A DNA stretch of 8,308 nucleotides from Candidatus Nanoanaerosalina archaeon (GTDB lineage Archaea > Nanohalarchaeota > Nanosalinia > Nanosalinales > Nanoanaerosalinaceae), in the NCBI GenBank assembly GCA_022729275.1, contig JALDAH010000034.1:1-8308 (forward strand), written 5' to 3'. A program made the translations under genes and the position numbers. Under the pieces are notes generated by a model. That model did no database searches and was not told the DNA's origin. It saw nothing but the letters and a program-made list of their open reading frames with translations. The number at the start of each line of letters is the position of its first letter. Position 1 is the stretch's first letter. This document shows positions 1 to 5,811 of the stretch, in pieces.

Positions 1-1131
1 AAGGAGATACAGGAAGTCTACATTCACAGGTTTCTATTTGTGCTTGCTCTCTCAGCGATAACAGTTTTTCTACCGATATATGTGTATGATATAACAAATT
101 CTCTGGTATACACCATGTTGTTTTTCTTGATCTATAACGGTGTAAGGATAATAACCAGTTTACCTATCGCCAAGATAACTTCAAAAATAGGTTATAAGAG
201 AACCGCTCTACTATCATCTCCTTTTACACTCCTTTTCTACAACTTGATGAGGAATATCCAGGGAGTGTCCTTTCAGTTGTTTTTTATTGCGATAGTAGGA
301 GGAATAGGTCTGAACTTGTACTGGGTTGCTATGAACTCAGAGATATCTAACTCTAGCCACGAGGAAAAAAGAGATCACGAAACAGGTATAATATATGCTG
401 TTCCAATAATAGCTGCAATAATATCTCCCTTTATTGGCGGTATAATATCGAATAATTATGGTTTCAACGCACTTTTCATAATAGTTATTCTTGTAATATC
501 TGTTTCATTCATACCCTTCCTATTCTCATTTGAACATTTCGATGGTATGAACTACTCTATCAAAAAGTATTTTTCAAGAGAATACTTGAAAGATTTCATA
601 ACCTATTCCATACAGGGTATAAATTTCTCGGGTTTTTTCGAGCTTTGGCCTCTTTACTTCGGTTTGGTGATCACCGGTACTTTAAATATAGGTGCTATGG
701 GAAGTATTAGAGCTGTGGGTGGAGCTTTGTCCAGCTTGATATTGGGTAAATTTTTGAGAAAGCAAAACAGGATTAAAGCATTAAATGTAGGTGTAGCAGG
801 TTTTGCAATCACTTGGATCATAATGTCTCTAGTTACTACTCCGATTATAGCGTTTTTTGTATCCTTCCTCAACGAGATGATGATGAGAACTACAGAGATA
901 CCAATTTTTTCGGGTATTATAGGTATTGCAGAACACGATGACAGGCTTGAATACTTTGCATTCAGAGAGATGGCTATCGCAACGGGCAGAACTTTTATCC
1001 TTCTCTTCATGACATTCATGTTTTACTTCTTTGGTAAAACCACTGGTTTTACTTCAGGATTTATTTTTATAGCTTTCTTGTCTCTTTTACTTGTTCCACT
1101 GGCTAAAAAGATGAATATAGGAGGATTATAG
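1..1131 (+). CDS. MFS-type membrane transporter, 5'-truncated by the window edge
   Basis: The frame is open from base 1 with no start codon before the first hydrophobic helix, so the gene begins outside the window. A GTG at 40 could be called as a start, but the 13 preceding codons (KEIQEVYIHRFLF) fit a normal MFS N-terminus: a short cytosolic stretch leading into helix 1. The 376 visible residues are almost wholly hydrophobic, with about 12 membrane segments. An MFS-like loop follows the second helix (IAKITSKIGYKR), and a longer loop mid-protein near SIKKYFSREYLKD separates the six-helix halves. Family assignment rests on topology and this loop; the substrate cannot be told. The gene converges on the minus-strand gene at 1126-2310 and overlaps its stop by 6 bp. 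T-rich tracts just past the stop could end its transcript. Confidence 0.75.
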   Translation, partial: KEIQEVYIHRFLFVLALSAITVFLPIYVYDITNSLVYTMLFFLIYNGVRIITSLPIAKITSKIGYKRTALLSSPFTLLFYNLMRNIQGVSFQLFFIAIVGGIGLNLYWVAMNSEISNSSHEEKRDHETGIIYAVPIIAAIISPFIGGIISNNYGFNALFIIVILVISVSFIPFLFSFEHFDGMNYSIKKYFSREYLKDFITYSIQGINFSGFFELWPLYFGLVITGTLNIGAMGSIRAVGGALSSLILGKFLRKQNRIKALNVGVAGFAITWIIMSLVTTPIIAFFVSFLNEMMMRTTEIPIFSGIIGIAEHDDRLEYFAFREMAIATGRTFILLFMTFMFYFFGKTTGFTSGFIFIAFLSLLLVPLAKKMNIGGL

Positions 1132-2310
1132 AGGATATTTTTTGGTATCTAGGGAATTCATATCTTTTTTATTTACTTTTTTGTTAAACATTCCTTCAAG
1201 TGTACCTATATACTTGTAATCTTTCGCACCGATTCCTCTTAGCCCTTTAGATATTTTTTTAAAGAATTTTCCAAAACCCTCTCTTCCGACCTTTCTAGGA
1301 TTTCGCAAATATTTCTTCCATAGTCCCTCGATCAATAATCTGTCTTCATTTTTATCCTCATATTTATTTTGAGAAGTTATATAATAATTTTGAATCCCTG
1401 CAAACATAGCTCCAAGTGCAGCAATTTCTTCAATATCTCTATGGATATCAGAAATTCTATACTCTATACAGTCTCTCTTATAGTCTATTTCTACATGGTT
1501 CTCAGTCAGGAAATCGATGTTTTTCATCTGTCTCATACTAAGCGTATATTTAGATCGATATATACCAGGTCCATTAGCTGATAAAAAACCCATGTAGGGT
1601 ATCTCTTGATATATTTTTGATGTCAAATCTTCTACATTTATATTCTTTTCTTGGATACCGACCCTGTAATGGATTCCCGGAAAGCTGTGCTGGTATTCAG
1701 AGCTGTCTGTCGAAAAATTTATATTGGATTTAGAGTGTTTTTCTATAATTTCAAGTCTTCTGTCAATCTCAAGAGCCATCGAATATATGCTGTCATGTGA
1801 CTCGGATTTCAACTCCACTGTTATAGGTGAATCCTCCTGACATACCAGTCTTTCGCCCTCAAAAGATTCCCAGTGATAAGCTTTTCTTCCAATATCCCCT
1901 AGAAACAAATTTAAACCAAGCCTAACAGGTATCTCATACTCCATACCTATATCTATATCCAAAGAATCAGCTTCTTTACTAGCCATTCTATTTCTATCAT
2001 CTTCCAGGGTCTTTTCGAGAGCTGTAAATATATCATCTTCAATCACGTTGTAGTAAACAAGAGAATCAACGTAAGTGTTATGAGTAAACTCCTTTCCTCC
2101 ATATAACTCCAAAAATTTCCTCAGCTCATCTTTTTTAATTATTTCTCTATTATTCAAAAAATTTGTGAAAATCCTGTTTTCTCCTCTATCTTCTCCTATT
2201 TTTCCATACTTTAGATTTTCGATATAGGAATCTAGTAGAGATTCTTCATAAAAGGAAAGTTCTTCTGATAGCTCATAGGAACTCGAAAATATTTTTTTGT
2301 AATGACTCAT
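1126..2310 (-). CDS. Divergent glutamate-cysteine ligase (GCS2)-like carboxylate-amine ligase
   Basis: This 394-aa soluble protein carries, in the right order, the landmarks of the GCS2/YbdK carboxylate-amine ligase family (glutamine synthetase-like fold): IGMEYEIP (121-128, the early G-x-E-x-E strand), ITVELKSE (163-170), GIHYRVGI (212-219, matching GxHxHVG with the second His changed), SANGPG (244-249, like SANSP), an S-x-R (258-260) and IEYRISD (282-288, like VEVRVMD). Such enzymes join the glutamate carboxylate to an amine using ATP; haloarchaeal members make gamma-glutamylcysteine. Unlike YbdK (about 370 aa with the fold at the N-terminus), it has about 115 extra charged N-terminal residues and a Lys-rich tail, so substrate and activity are uncertain. 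The ATG at 2310 has no Shine-Dalgarno, but a TATA box sits at -25 to -32, suggesting a leaderless mRNA. Assignment is by motif reading only. Confidence 0.55.
   Translation of the reverse strand: MSHYKKIFSSSYELSEELSFYEESLLDSYIENLKYGKIGEDRGENRIFTNFLNNREIIKKDELRKFLELYGGKEFTHNTYVDSLVYYNVIEDDIFTALEKTLEDDRNRMASKEADSLDIDIGMEYEIPVRLGLNLFLGDIGRKAYHWESFEGERLVCQEDSPITVELKSESHDSIYSMALEIDRRLEIIEKHSKSNINFSTDSSEYQHSFPGIHYRVGIQEKNINVEDLTSKIYQEIPYMGFLSANGPGIYRSKYTLSMRQMKNIDFLTENHVEIDYKRDCIEYRISDIHRDIEEIAALGAMFAGIQNYYITSQNKYEDKNEDRLLIEGLWKKYLRNPRKVGREGFGKFFKKISKGLRGIGAKDYKYIGTLEGMFNKKVNKKDMNSLDTKKYPL
1138..1182 (+). terminator. Oligo-T tracts, probable terminator of the MFS transcript inside the convergent gene
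   Basis: Three runs of six T (1138-1143, 1165-1170, 1177-1182) start 7 bp after the MFS stop. Archaeal RNA polymerase terminates at such U tracts. They are the antisense of lysine codons in the C-terminal tail of the convergent gene, so one sequence may encode a Lys-rich tail on one strand and a terminator on the other. The terminator role is inferred. Confidence 0.45.
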
Positions 2311-2334
2311 TCATAATTACATTATAATCCAATT

Positions 2335-2355
2335 CTTAAAAACCAATACGTATTG
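2335..2355 (-). promoter_or_regulatory. Promoter of the GCS2-like gene with an adjacent 12-bp palindrome
   Basis: On the minus strand TTTTTAAG (2342-2335) lies 25-32 bases upstream of the ATG at 2310, where a TATA box puts transcription start at or next to the start codon. Directly upstream, and overlapping the BRE position, is the perfect palindrome CAATACGTATTG (2344-2355), placed as an operator would be to block TBP/TFB. Confidence 0.5.
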
Positions 2356-2370
2356 ATTATTTAGATCTAT

Positions 2371-3477
2371 CTAATTTACTTTTCTAGGTTTCAAAATCAA
2401 CACATCCCCTTCTTCCACAAAAAAATCTTTTTCTGGAGAGAATATCCATTCAAAACCTTCATAAACCTGTTTTTTAACAGCTTTAACTTTAGATATATCT
2501 TCAACAACGTTCTCTATAAAATCCTGGTTTTCGATTTCTCTGCGAACTACAATTCCTCTGGACTCCTTCACAGCCTCATCAAAAACAGGGTGAACATCAA
2601 AACCCTTCAATACGGTTTCGCCTATCTCCATCGAGGCATCAGTTATCAATTCTAAGGAATAACCAAGTTGTAGAACACCTTTTAAAACTAAAGGATTTTT
2701 TATTTCTGAAGCAGACGATAATACTTTCTCGTGTAATTCAGAAAGCTTTTTATCTATGATTTCTTCAAGATCAACTACCTCTTTTGCGATAAACTCAGAA
2801 CCTGAAAGCACAGCGTTAAAAGACAAATCAATTGATAATTCGCTCATCTCTCTCATATCGAGCAATATATCAACTACATCCTCTACAGAGCCGTCGATTT
2901 CCACATCATCAAATGATAACTTGTCTTCTTTCATGTCTTTTATTTTGTCCGAGGGTCCTCGGATTATTATCTTGTCCCCTTCAGCTATCTTCAAATTTTC
3001 TGGACCCACCTTCCATACACCTTCTCGAAACAGTGATAAAAGTTCAATATCCTCATCGAAAACATCTGCATATCTTCTATCAACCATATCATCAGAAGTA
3101 TCTACAGAAATTACAGGTTCAAAGCGACCGGAAAGCTTTCTCCGGACCTCTTCAGGTATCTCAACATCGTTTTTAACTATTTTTGCTATATCTCCTGCTC
3201 CATTGCTTATGTCCTCTATAGCACCTAAGATAGCACTTAAGGGAGCTACTTTTTTTGCGTCCCGGTACTTCCTAACCGCCATTATTGTGCTGATTATAGC
3301 ATCGTATTCAAGTTCATCCATCTGTTTCTCGAGTTCAAGAACCTCATCAGCAAGTTCTTTGTTATCAAAGAACAAAGAGTAAAAAGAAAGATCCACCATA
3401 AGTTCCGATAAATCCTTCATCTCTACAAATATTTCTTTTACGCTCTTCTTCTTGAAGGACAGTTTTTCGAACACCAT
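2371..3477 (-). CDS. Duplicated PhoU-TrkA_C regulatory protein of the MgtE-like transporter (COG3273 type)
   Basis: This 368-aa soluble protein is an internal duplication of a helical PhoU-like unit plus a TrkA-C (RCK_C) beta unit. Unit 1 has PhoU at about 10-105 (KDLSELMVDLSF at 21-32) and TrkA-C at about 118-176, ending in EGDKIIIRGP. Unit 2 has PhoU at about 195-292 (REMSELSIDLSF at 209-220) and TrkA-C at about 302-365, ending in EGDVLILKP. Archaeal proteins of this make-up sit beside MgtE-like permeases, as here, where it follows both transporter halves on the same strand 47 bp downstream. TrkA-C domains bind small ligands and gate transporters, so a cytosolic regulatory subunit is the likely role; the ligand is unknown. 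The ATG at 3477 lacks a Shine-Dalgarno, and a T-rich TATA-like element at -24 to -33 may give a separate leaderless transcript. Confidence 0.82.
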   Translation of the reverse strand: MVFEKLSFKKKSVKEIFVEMKDLSELMVDLSFYSLFFDNKELADEVLELEKQMDELEYDAIISTIMAVRKYRDAKKVAPLSAILGAIEDISNGAGDIAKIVKNDVEIPEEVRRKLSGRFEPVISVDTSDDMVDRRYADVFDEDIELLSLFREGVWKVGPENLKIAEGDKIIIRGPSDKIKDMKEDKLSFDDVEIDGSVEDVVDILLDMREMSELSIDLSFNAVLSGSEFIAKEVVDLEEIIDKKLSELHEKVLSSASEIKNPLVLKGVLQLGYSLELITDASMEIGETVLKGFDVHPVFDEAVKESRGIVVRREIENQDFIENVVEDISKVKAVKKQVYEGFEWIFSPEKDFFVEEGDVLILKPRKVN

Positions 3478-3500
3478 TGAAACAAAATTGGTAAAACTGA

Positions 3501-3510
3501 ATTAAAAAAA
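3501..3510 (-). promoter_or_regulatory. TATA-like element / T tract between the transporter and regulator genes
   Basis: TTTTTTTAAT on the minus strand lies 24-33 bases before the PhoU/TrkA-C ATG and 14 bases after the TAG stop of the preceding gene. It could be a TATA box for a leaderless regulator transcript, a partial terminator for the transporter transcript, or both. Confidence 0.35.
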
Positions 3511-3524
3511 CAGTGTAAAAATGT

Positions 3525-4109
3525 CTAGACTACGATGAACACAACAACCGCAAAAATTATTATACCAAATATATCAGCAAAATTGGTAACAATAGGTATA
3601 GCCACATCATCAGGTTCAATTCTTCTTTTAAATGATATTAAAACTACTGATACACCTAAAATTATCACAAATAATGCCAGCATCAAAGAAGTAAACATCG
3701 AGATTTTTAAAATAATTATGAAGTTTAGGGTGCCTCCGGTTATTACCACGAAAAAATATGTGAAAAGCGCTAGGAAAAAAGACAGAATAAAAGCAAGCAA
3801 AATAATACCTATGCAGTCTGATAAGGTTTTTTTTCCTAACATAGAATCCTCATCTGAAATTATACCAAGATGAAGTCTTGTTGAAACTCTTGAAGCTATA
3901 ACGGATCCAAAGTTTCCCGCTAAATCCTTTATTGGTGGGACAAGTACCAACAAAGCAGGATTATTTACAAAAGTCTCCTTCAATCCCTCTAATACATATC
4001 CGGAACCAAGTTCTAGCAATGTTAGAAATATCAAAAGCGGAACAACATTTCTCATTATCCGGGATACTTTCCAGCTATTTTCGCGCTCAAGTAGCTTTCT
4101 GTCAGACAA
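3525..4109 (-). CDS. MgtE-like divalent cation transporter, second half
   Basis: This 194-aa membrane protein has about five hydrophobic segments, equal to one MgtE/SLC41 membrane domain. Family motifs are visible: P-P-I-K-D-L-A-G-N (58-66), RVSTRLHLG (74-82), and the final-helix block EPDDVAIPIVTNFADIFG (165-182), whose D179 matches the conserved acidic residue lining the Mg2+ pore. It lacks the cytosolic N and CBS domains of bacterial MgtE. The start is TTG at 4109: it sits 8 bp inside the previous gene, has GAGGTG (4115-4120) as a good Shine-Dalgarno site, and no ATG fits. The overlap with its partner implies coupled translation and a two-subunit permease. Substrate is probably Mg2+ or another divalent cation; the sequence does not show which. 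Confidence 0.82.
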   Translation of the reverse strand: MSDRKLLERENSWKVSRIMRNVVPLLIFLTLLELGSGYVLEGLKETFVNNPALLVLVPPIKDLAGNFGSVIASRVSTRLHLGIISDEDSMLGKKTLSDCIGIILLAFILSFFLALFTYFFVVITGGTLNFIIILKISMFTSLMLALFVIILGVSVVLISFKRRIEPDDVAIPIVTNFADIFGIIIFAVVVFIVV

Positions 4110-4683
4110 TTATAAACCACCTCACAATTATAATCGATACAAAGAGAAGTAATGTCCCGACAAGATCTCCCAGTGATGTCACGATCGGTCCATTTATTAT
4201 ATCAGGATCGATACCGTAATGATAACCCAAAAAGAGCAGTACAACTATCAAAAAGCTTAATGAGATACCGGTCAGTAAACCAGCAAGAATCAAAATAGAC
4301 ATGTAAGGAAAAAAAGATGTGACGTTCCTTCCAATAATCTTGAAAAAAGACCATCCAATCAAACCCATCAATCCTGAAACAAGCAAACCGTTCATTATGG
4401 ATGCCAAAACTGCGTTTTTAAGCCTCCAGTCTATTTCAAAACCTGGTTCAAAAAGACCCTGGTGTAATGCAGTAGACACTCTTGCTCCAAGAACACCGTA
4501 TACATTACCTCTTGTCGCAAGAAATGCAGGAACTATCAACAAAAGCCCTGGAAACTCCTCTATGTATCCTACCATCGTATCGCTTCCCAAAATGATGCCT
4601 GCCAGAAATGCTACCAGTAGGCTCAAAGACATTATAAATAATGATTCACGGAAAAAATCCTTTGCTCCACCTGTTCTTTGCAT
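4102..4683 (-). CDS. MgtE-like divalent cation transporter, first half
   Basis: This 193-aa, five-helix membrane protein is the better conserved half of the pair. It has PAFLATRGN (52-60), RVSTALHQG (68-76) and GIDPDIINGPIVTSLGDLVG (157-176) with pore-lining D173, all landmarks of the MgtE/SLC41 membrane domain. Bacterial MgtE has one such domain per subunit with cytosolic N and CBS domains, while animal SLC41 fuses two; here two single-domain genes lie head to tail with no CBS part. The protein starts at ATG 4683 with no Shine-Dalgarno but with a TATA-like CTTAAA at -23 to -28, so it is probably the leaderless first gene of the operon. The absence of a leader argues against an Mg2+ riboswitch. 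Inverted repeats upstream may provide transcriptional control. Confidence 0.85.
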   Translation of the reverse strand: MQRTGGAKDFFRESLFIMSLSLLVAFLAGIILGSDTMVGYIEEFPGLLLIVPAFLATRGNVYGVLGARVSTALHQGLFEPGFEIDWRLKNAVLASIMNGLLVSGLMGLIGWSFFKIIGRNVTSFFPYMSILILAGLLTGISLSFLIVVLLFLGYHYGIDPDIINGPIVTSLGDLVGTLLLFVSIIIVRWFIIV

Positions 4684-4705
4684 ATAATCAATTTGTTATC
4701 AGTGG

Positions 4706-4718
4706 TTTAAGTTTTTGG
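4706..4718 (-). promoter_or_regulatory. TATA/BRE promoter of the transporter operon
   Basis: On the minus strand CTTAAA (4711-4706) is preceded by the A-rich CCAAAAA (4718-4712), which can serve as BRE. The box is 23-28 bases before the ATG at 4683, predicting transcription start at or within a few bases of the start codon. Confidence 0.5.
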
Positions 4719-4719
4719 A

Positions 4720-4791
4720 TATAACACGGTTATACAATATTTTATTGTATGATAACAAAGATAATGTATTATTGTTCAATAATCACATTAT
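4720..4791. repeat. Cluster of inverted repeats upstream of the transporter promoter (candidate operators)
   Basis: Three dyads sit in 72 bp. TATAAC-ACG-GTTATA (4720-4734) abuts the BRE of the transporter promoter. ATACAATA-TTT-TATTGTAT (4732-4750) overlaps it and extends to GTT/AAC across a bulge. ATAATGT-ATTATTG-TT-CAATAAT-C-ACATTAT (4761-4791) has 14-bp arms with one bulged base. ACAATA or its complement occurs at 4734, 4743, 4770 and 4827. AT-rich sequence yields chance palindromes, but the density and arm lengths here are high. The position fits binding sites for a regulator serving one or both divergent promoters. Confidence 0.5.
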
Positions 4792-4830
4792 TAAACATTT
4801 TTATAATTTTATAGGTGTATTTCTTTACAA

Positions 4831-4856
4831 TAGAAAGTTATATAAAAGATCGATCT
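4831..4856 (+). promoter_or_regulatory. Strong TATA/BRE promoter with overlapping AGATCGATCT palindrome
   Basis: TAGAAAG (4831-4837) followed by TTATATAAAAG (4838-4848) is a near-ideal archaeal BRE plus TATA box, the best in the window. It predicts transcription start near 4869. A perfect 10-bp palindrome (4847-4856) overlaps the downstream edge of the box, where a bound repressor would block initiation. Confidence 0.6.
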
Positions 4857-4948
4857 CAACATATTTAATCCCTTTGGAAGGTTGAAAGGATTGGGTAGGA
4901 TGGTCGGAGAACTTCGGTATTCCATCCTGTATGTATACGTGAAATATC

Positions 4949-4969
4949 GGAAAAAGCTTTTTTCCTTTT
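4949..4969 (+). terminator. Possible internal terminator hairpin in the leader
   Basis: GGAAAAA (4949-4955) pairs with TTTTTCC (4959-4965) around a 3-base loop and is followed by TTTT. If it acts as a terminator, RNA starting near 4869 would be a roughly 100-nt small RNA, and the downstream gene would depend on read-through. Function is inferred from shape only. Confidence 0.3.
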
Positions 4970-5039
4970 CATGGGGGATATGGAAAAAGTTCCAGATCGT
5001 GTTTGTTCTTCGATCATCTTATCTAGAACCATTCATTTA

Positions 5040-5047
5040 GGGGGGAT
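5040..5047 (+). promoter_or_regulatory. G-rich ribosome binding site of the 247-aa gene
   Basis: GGGGGG followed by AT lies 7 bases before the ATG at 5053. An in-frame TAA at 5047-5049 rules out any earlier start, so it fixes this one. A near copy, GGGGGATA, occurs at 4973-4980 in front of ATGG and might act as a decoy or alternative pairing partner. Confidence 0.5.
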
Positions 5048-5052
5048 AATTT

Positions 5053-5796
5053 ATGGAGCACAGATTAGAAATAGCACTTTTTATGTCCGAGTATGAAAAC
5101 CCGGATGAAAATCCGGTATCAAACTTCGAAAGAGACAAAGAATTTTCGAGTATTATTCAACGTTTGAATGTTGGTAGGAATCTTGGGCCGCCCGAGGATA
5201 AAGTCTCGGGCATACCCGAAACTGAACAAGTCAGTGGAAATAAAATATTTTCAGATCTTCACAGATTAGATGAAACAAAAAAACTTCGTTATTCTTGGAA
5301 CAGGTATAAACATCCTGTCAGACCAACAAATAAACCTTTAGTTTATTCGACAAATCCTAAAGATATTCTCAATTCCAAGAATTTTGATGATTATGACTGT
5401 GACAAATTCGGTGAACCGATTAAAATCGAAAAAGAGAACAAAAATATCTTCGAGGAGGCTGAAACCTTTATTTCATCCCACACTCACCTCTGGAAGCAAC
5501 TTTTATACAACGGTCTCGAACAACCATTTGTCGCTTCTGAAAACTATGATGCCTTTCTAGAATCATACCATAGACTTTTGAGGGATATTGAGGACAAGAA
5601 TCTGAAAATGATTTTGAAGGCTACGATTTTCTTCTTAGAAGATGAGATATCCAAGGGTAAGATCTTAACTTCAGATGTTATCCAAACAGTGATGTGCCAC
5701 ATCCAAAAAAGTTTTTCAAACAGTTTAACGGATAGAATAACTCTAAGAAATATAAAAAAAGGTGTGGTAACCAGTGGAAATAGTTTAGAAGCTTAA
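5053..5796 (+). CDS. Hypothetical protein, 247 aa, no recognised family
   Basis: I do not recognise this protein. It has no signal peptide, no membrane segment and no nucleotide-binding or metal-binding motif. Residues 1-130 are polar and rich in Asn, Pro, Glu and Lys (for example ENPDENPV at 15-22, RYKHPVRPTNKP at 84-95) and look largely disordered. Residues 131-247 look helical (EEAETFISS, DAFLESYHRLLRDIEDKNL, TIFFLEDEI), suggesting a small folded C-terminal domain. Codon use resembles its neighbours, and the frame stays open despite two strong hairpins in its first 160 bp (5101-5116, 5190-5211), so it is probably translated. It has its own strong promoter, a long structured leader and stem-loops after the stop, and is transcribed away from the transporter operon. 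A regulatory or nucleic-acid-binding role is possible but unsupported by any motif. Confidence 0.65.
   Translation: MEHRLEIALFMSEYENPDENPVSNFERDKEFSSIIQRLNVGRNLGPPEDKVSGIPETEQVSGNKIFSDLHRLDETKKLRYSWNRYKHPVRPTNKPLVYSTNPKDILNSKNFDDYDCDKFGEPIKIEKENKNIFEEAETFISSHTHLWKQLLYNGLEQPFVASENYDAFLESYHRLLRDIEDKNLKMILKATIFFLEDEISKGKILTSDVIQTVMCHIQKSFSNSLTDRITLRNIKKGVVTSGNSLEA
5101..5116 (+). repeat. Perfect hairpin with GAAA tetraloop at the 5' end of the coding region
   Basis: CCGGAT, GAAA, ATCCGG form a perfect 6-bp stem with a GNRA loop, 48 bases after the start codon. GNRA loops are typical of functional RNA folds and can dock into receptors. The codons read NPDENPV, so peptide repetition may be an alternative cause. 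Confidence 0.55.
5190..5211 (+). repeat. GC-rich perfect hairpin within the coding region
   Basis: GCCCGAG and CTCGGGC form a perfect 7-bp stem around an 8-base loop, in an unusually GC-rich patch of an AT-rich gene. It may extend the structured RNA of the leader into the coding sequence. Confidence 0.5.
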
Positions 5797-5811
5797 AAAT
5801 TATATTTTTGG

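Larger units (their letters stand above)
4869..5052 (+). ncRNA. Candidate structured leader RNA or small RNA upstream of the 247-aa gene
   Basis: About 180 nt separate the predicted start near 4869 from the ATG at 5053, long for a window where other starts look leaderless. The main hairpin spans 4897-4928: AGGAU pairs with AUCCU, GGUC bulges on the 5' side, then GGAGAAC pairs with GUAUUCC (one A-A mismatch, one G-U), closed by a cUUCGg tetraloop at 4912-4917. A second hairpin, GGAAAAA with UUUUUCC (4949-4965), is followed by U-rich sequence and resembles a terminator. CUUUUUUCC (4957-4965) can instead pair with GGAAAAAG at 4982-4989, which also competes with the hairpin UGGAA/UUCCA (4981-4994). 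GATCG/CGATC (4995-5015) follows. Such alternatives suggest a switch or attenuator. It matches no RNA family I know; it is not SRP RNA, RNase P RNA, 5S rRNA or tRNA. Confidence 0.45.

Noticed and set aside
40..42. GTG as the start codon of the MFS transporter.
   Set aside because: The frame continues to base 1 with a normal MFS-like N-terminus (KEIQEVYIHRFLF), so the true start is upstream of the window.
2756..3382. A long plus-strand open frame opposite the PhoU/TrkA-C gene.
   Set aside because: Its product is a Ser/Ile-rich low-complexity translation, the usual shadow of an acidic, Leu-rich gene on the other strand. The minus-strand frame has clear domain structure.
4684..4720. An Mg2+ riboswitch ahead of the MgtE-like operon.
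   Set aside because: The TATA-like box lies only 23-28 bases before the start codon, leaving no leader to hold one on that strand.
4971..5096. A 41-codon open frame (ATG at 4971) overlapping the start of the 247-aa gene, as a possible leader peptide.
   Set aside because: It has no Shine-Dalgarno site, its first bases fall in a region better explained by alternative hairpins, and its sequence shows no run of regulatory codons. It cannot be excluded but is not supported.
4869..5212. RNase P RNA, SRP RNA, 5S rRNA, or a box C/D or H/ACA guide RNA.
   Set aside because: I searched by eye for their conserved cores (RNase P CR-I and CR-V, the SRP loop, RUGAUGA and CUGA boxes, an ACA tail after two hairpins) and found none.
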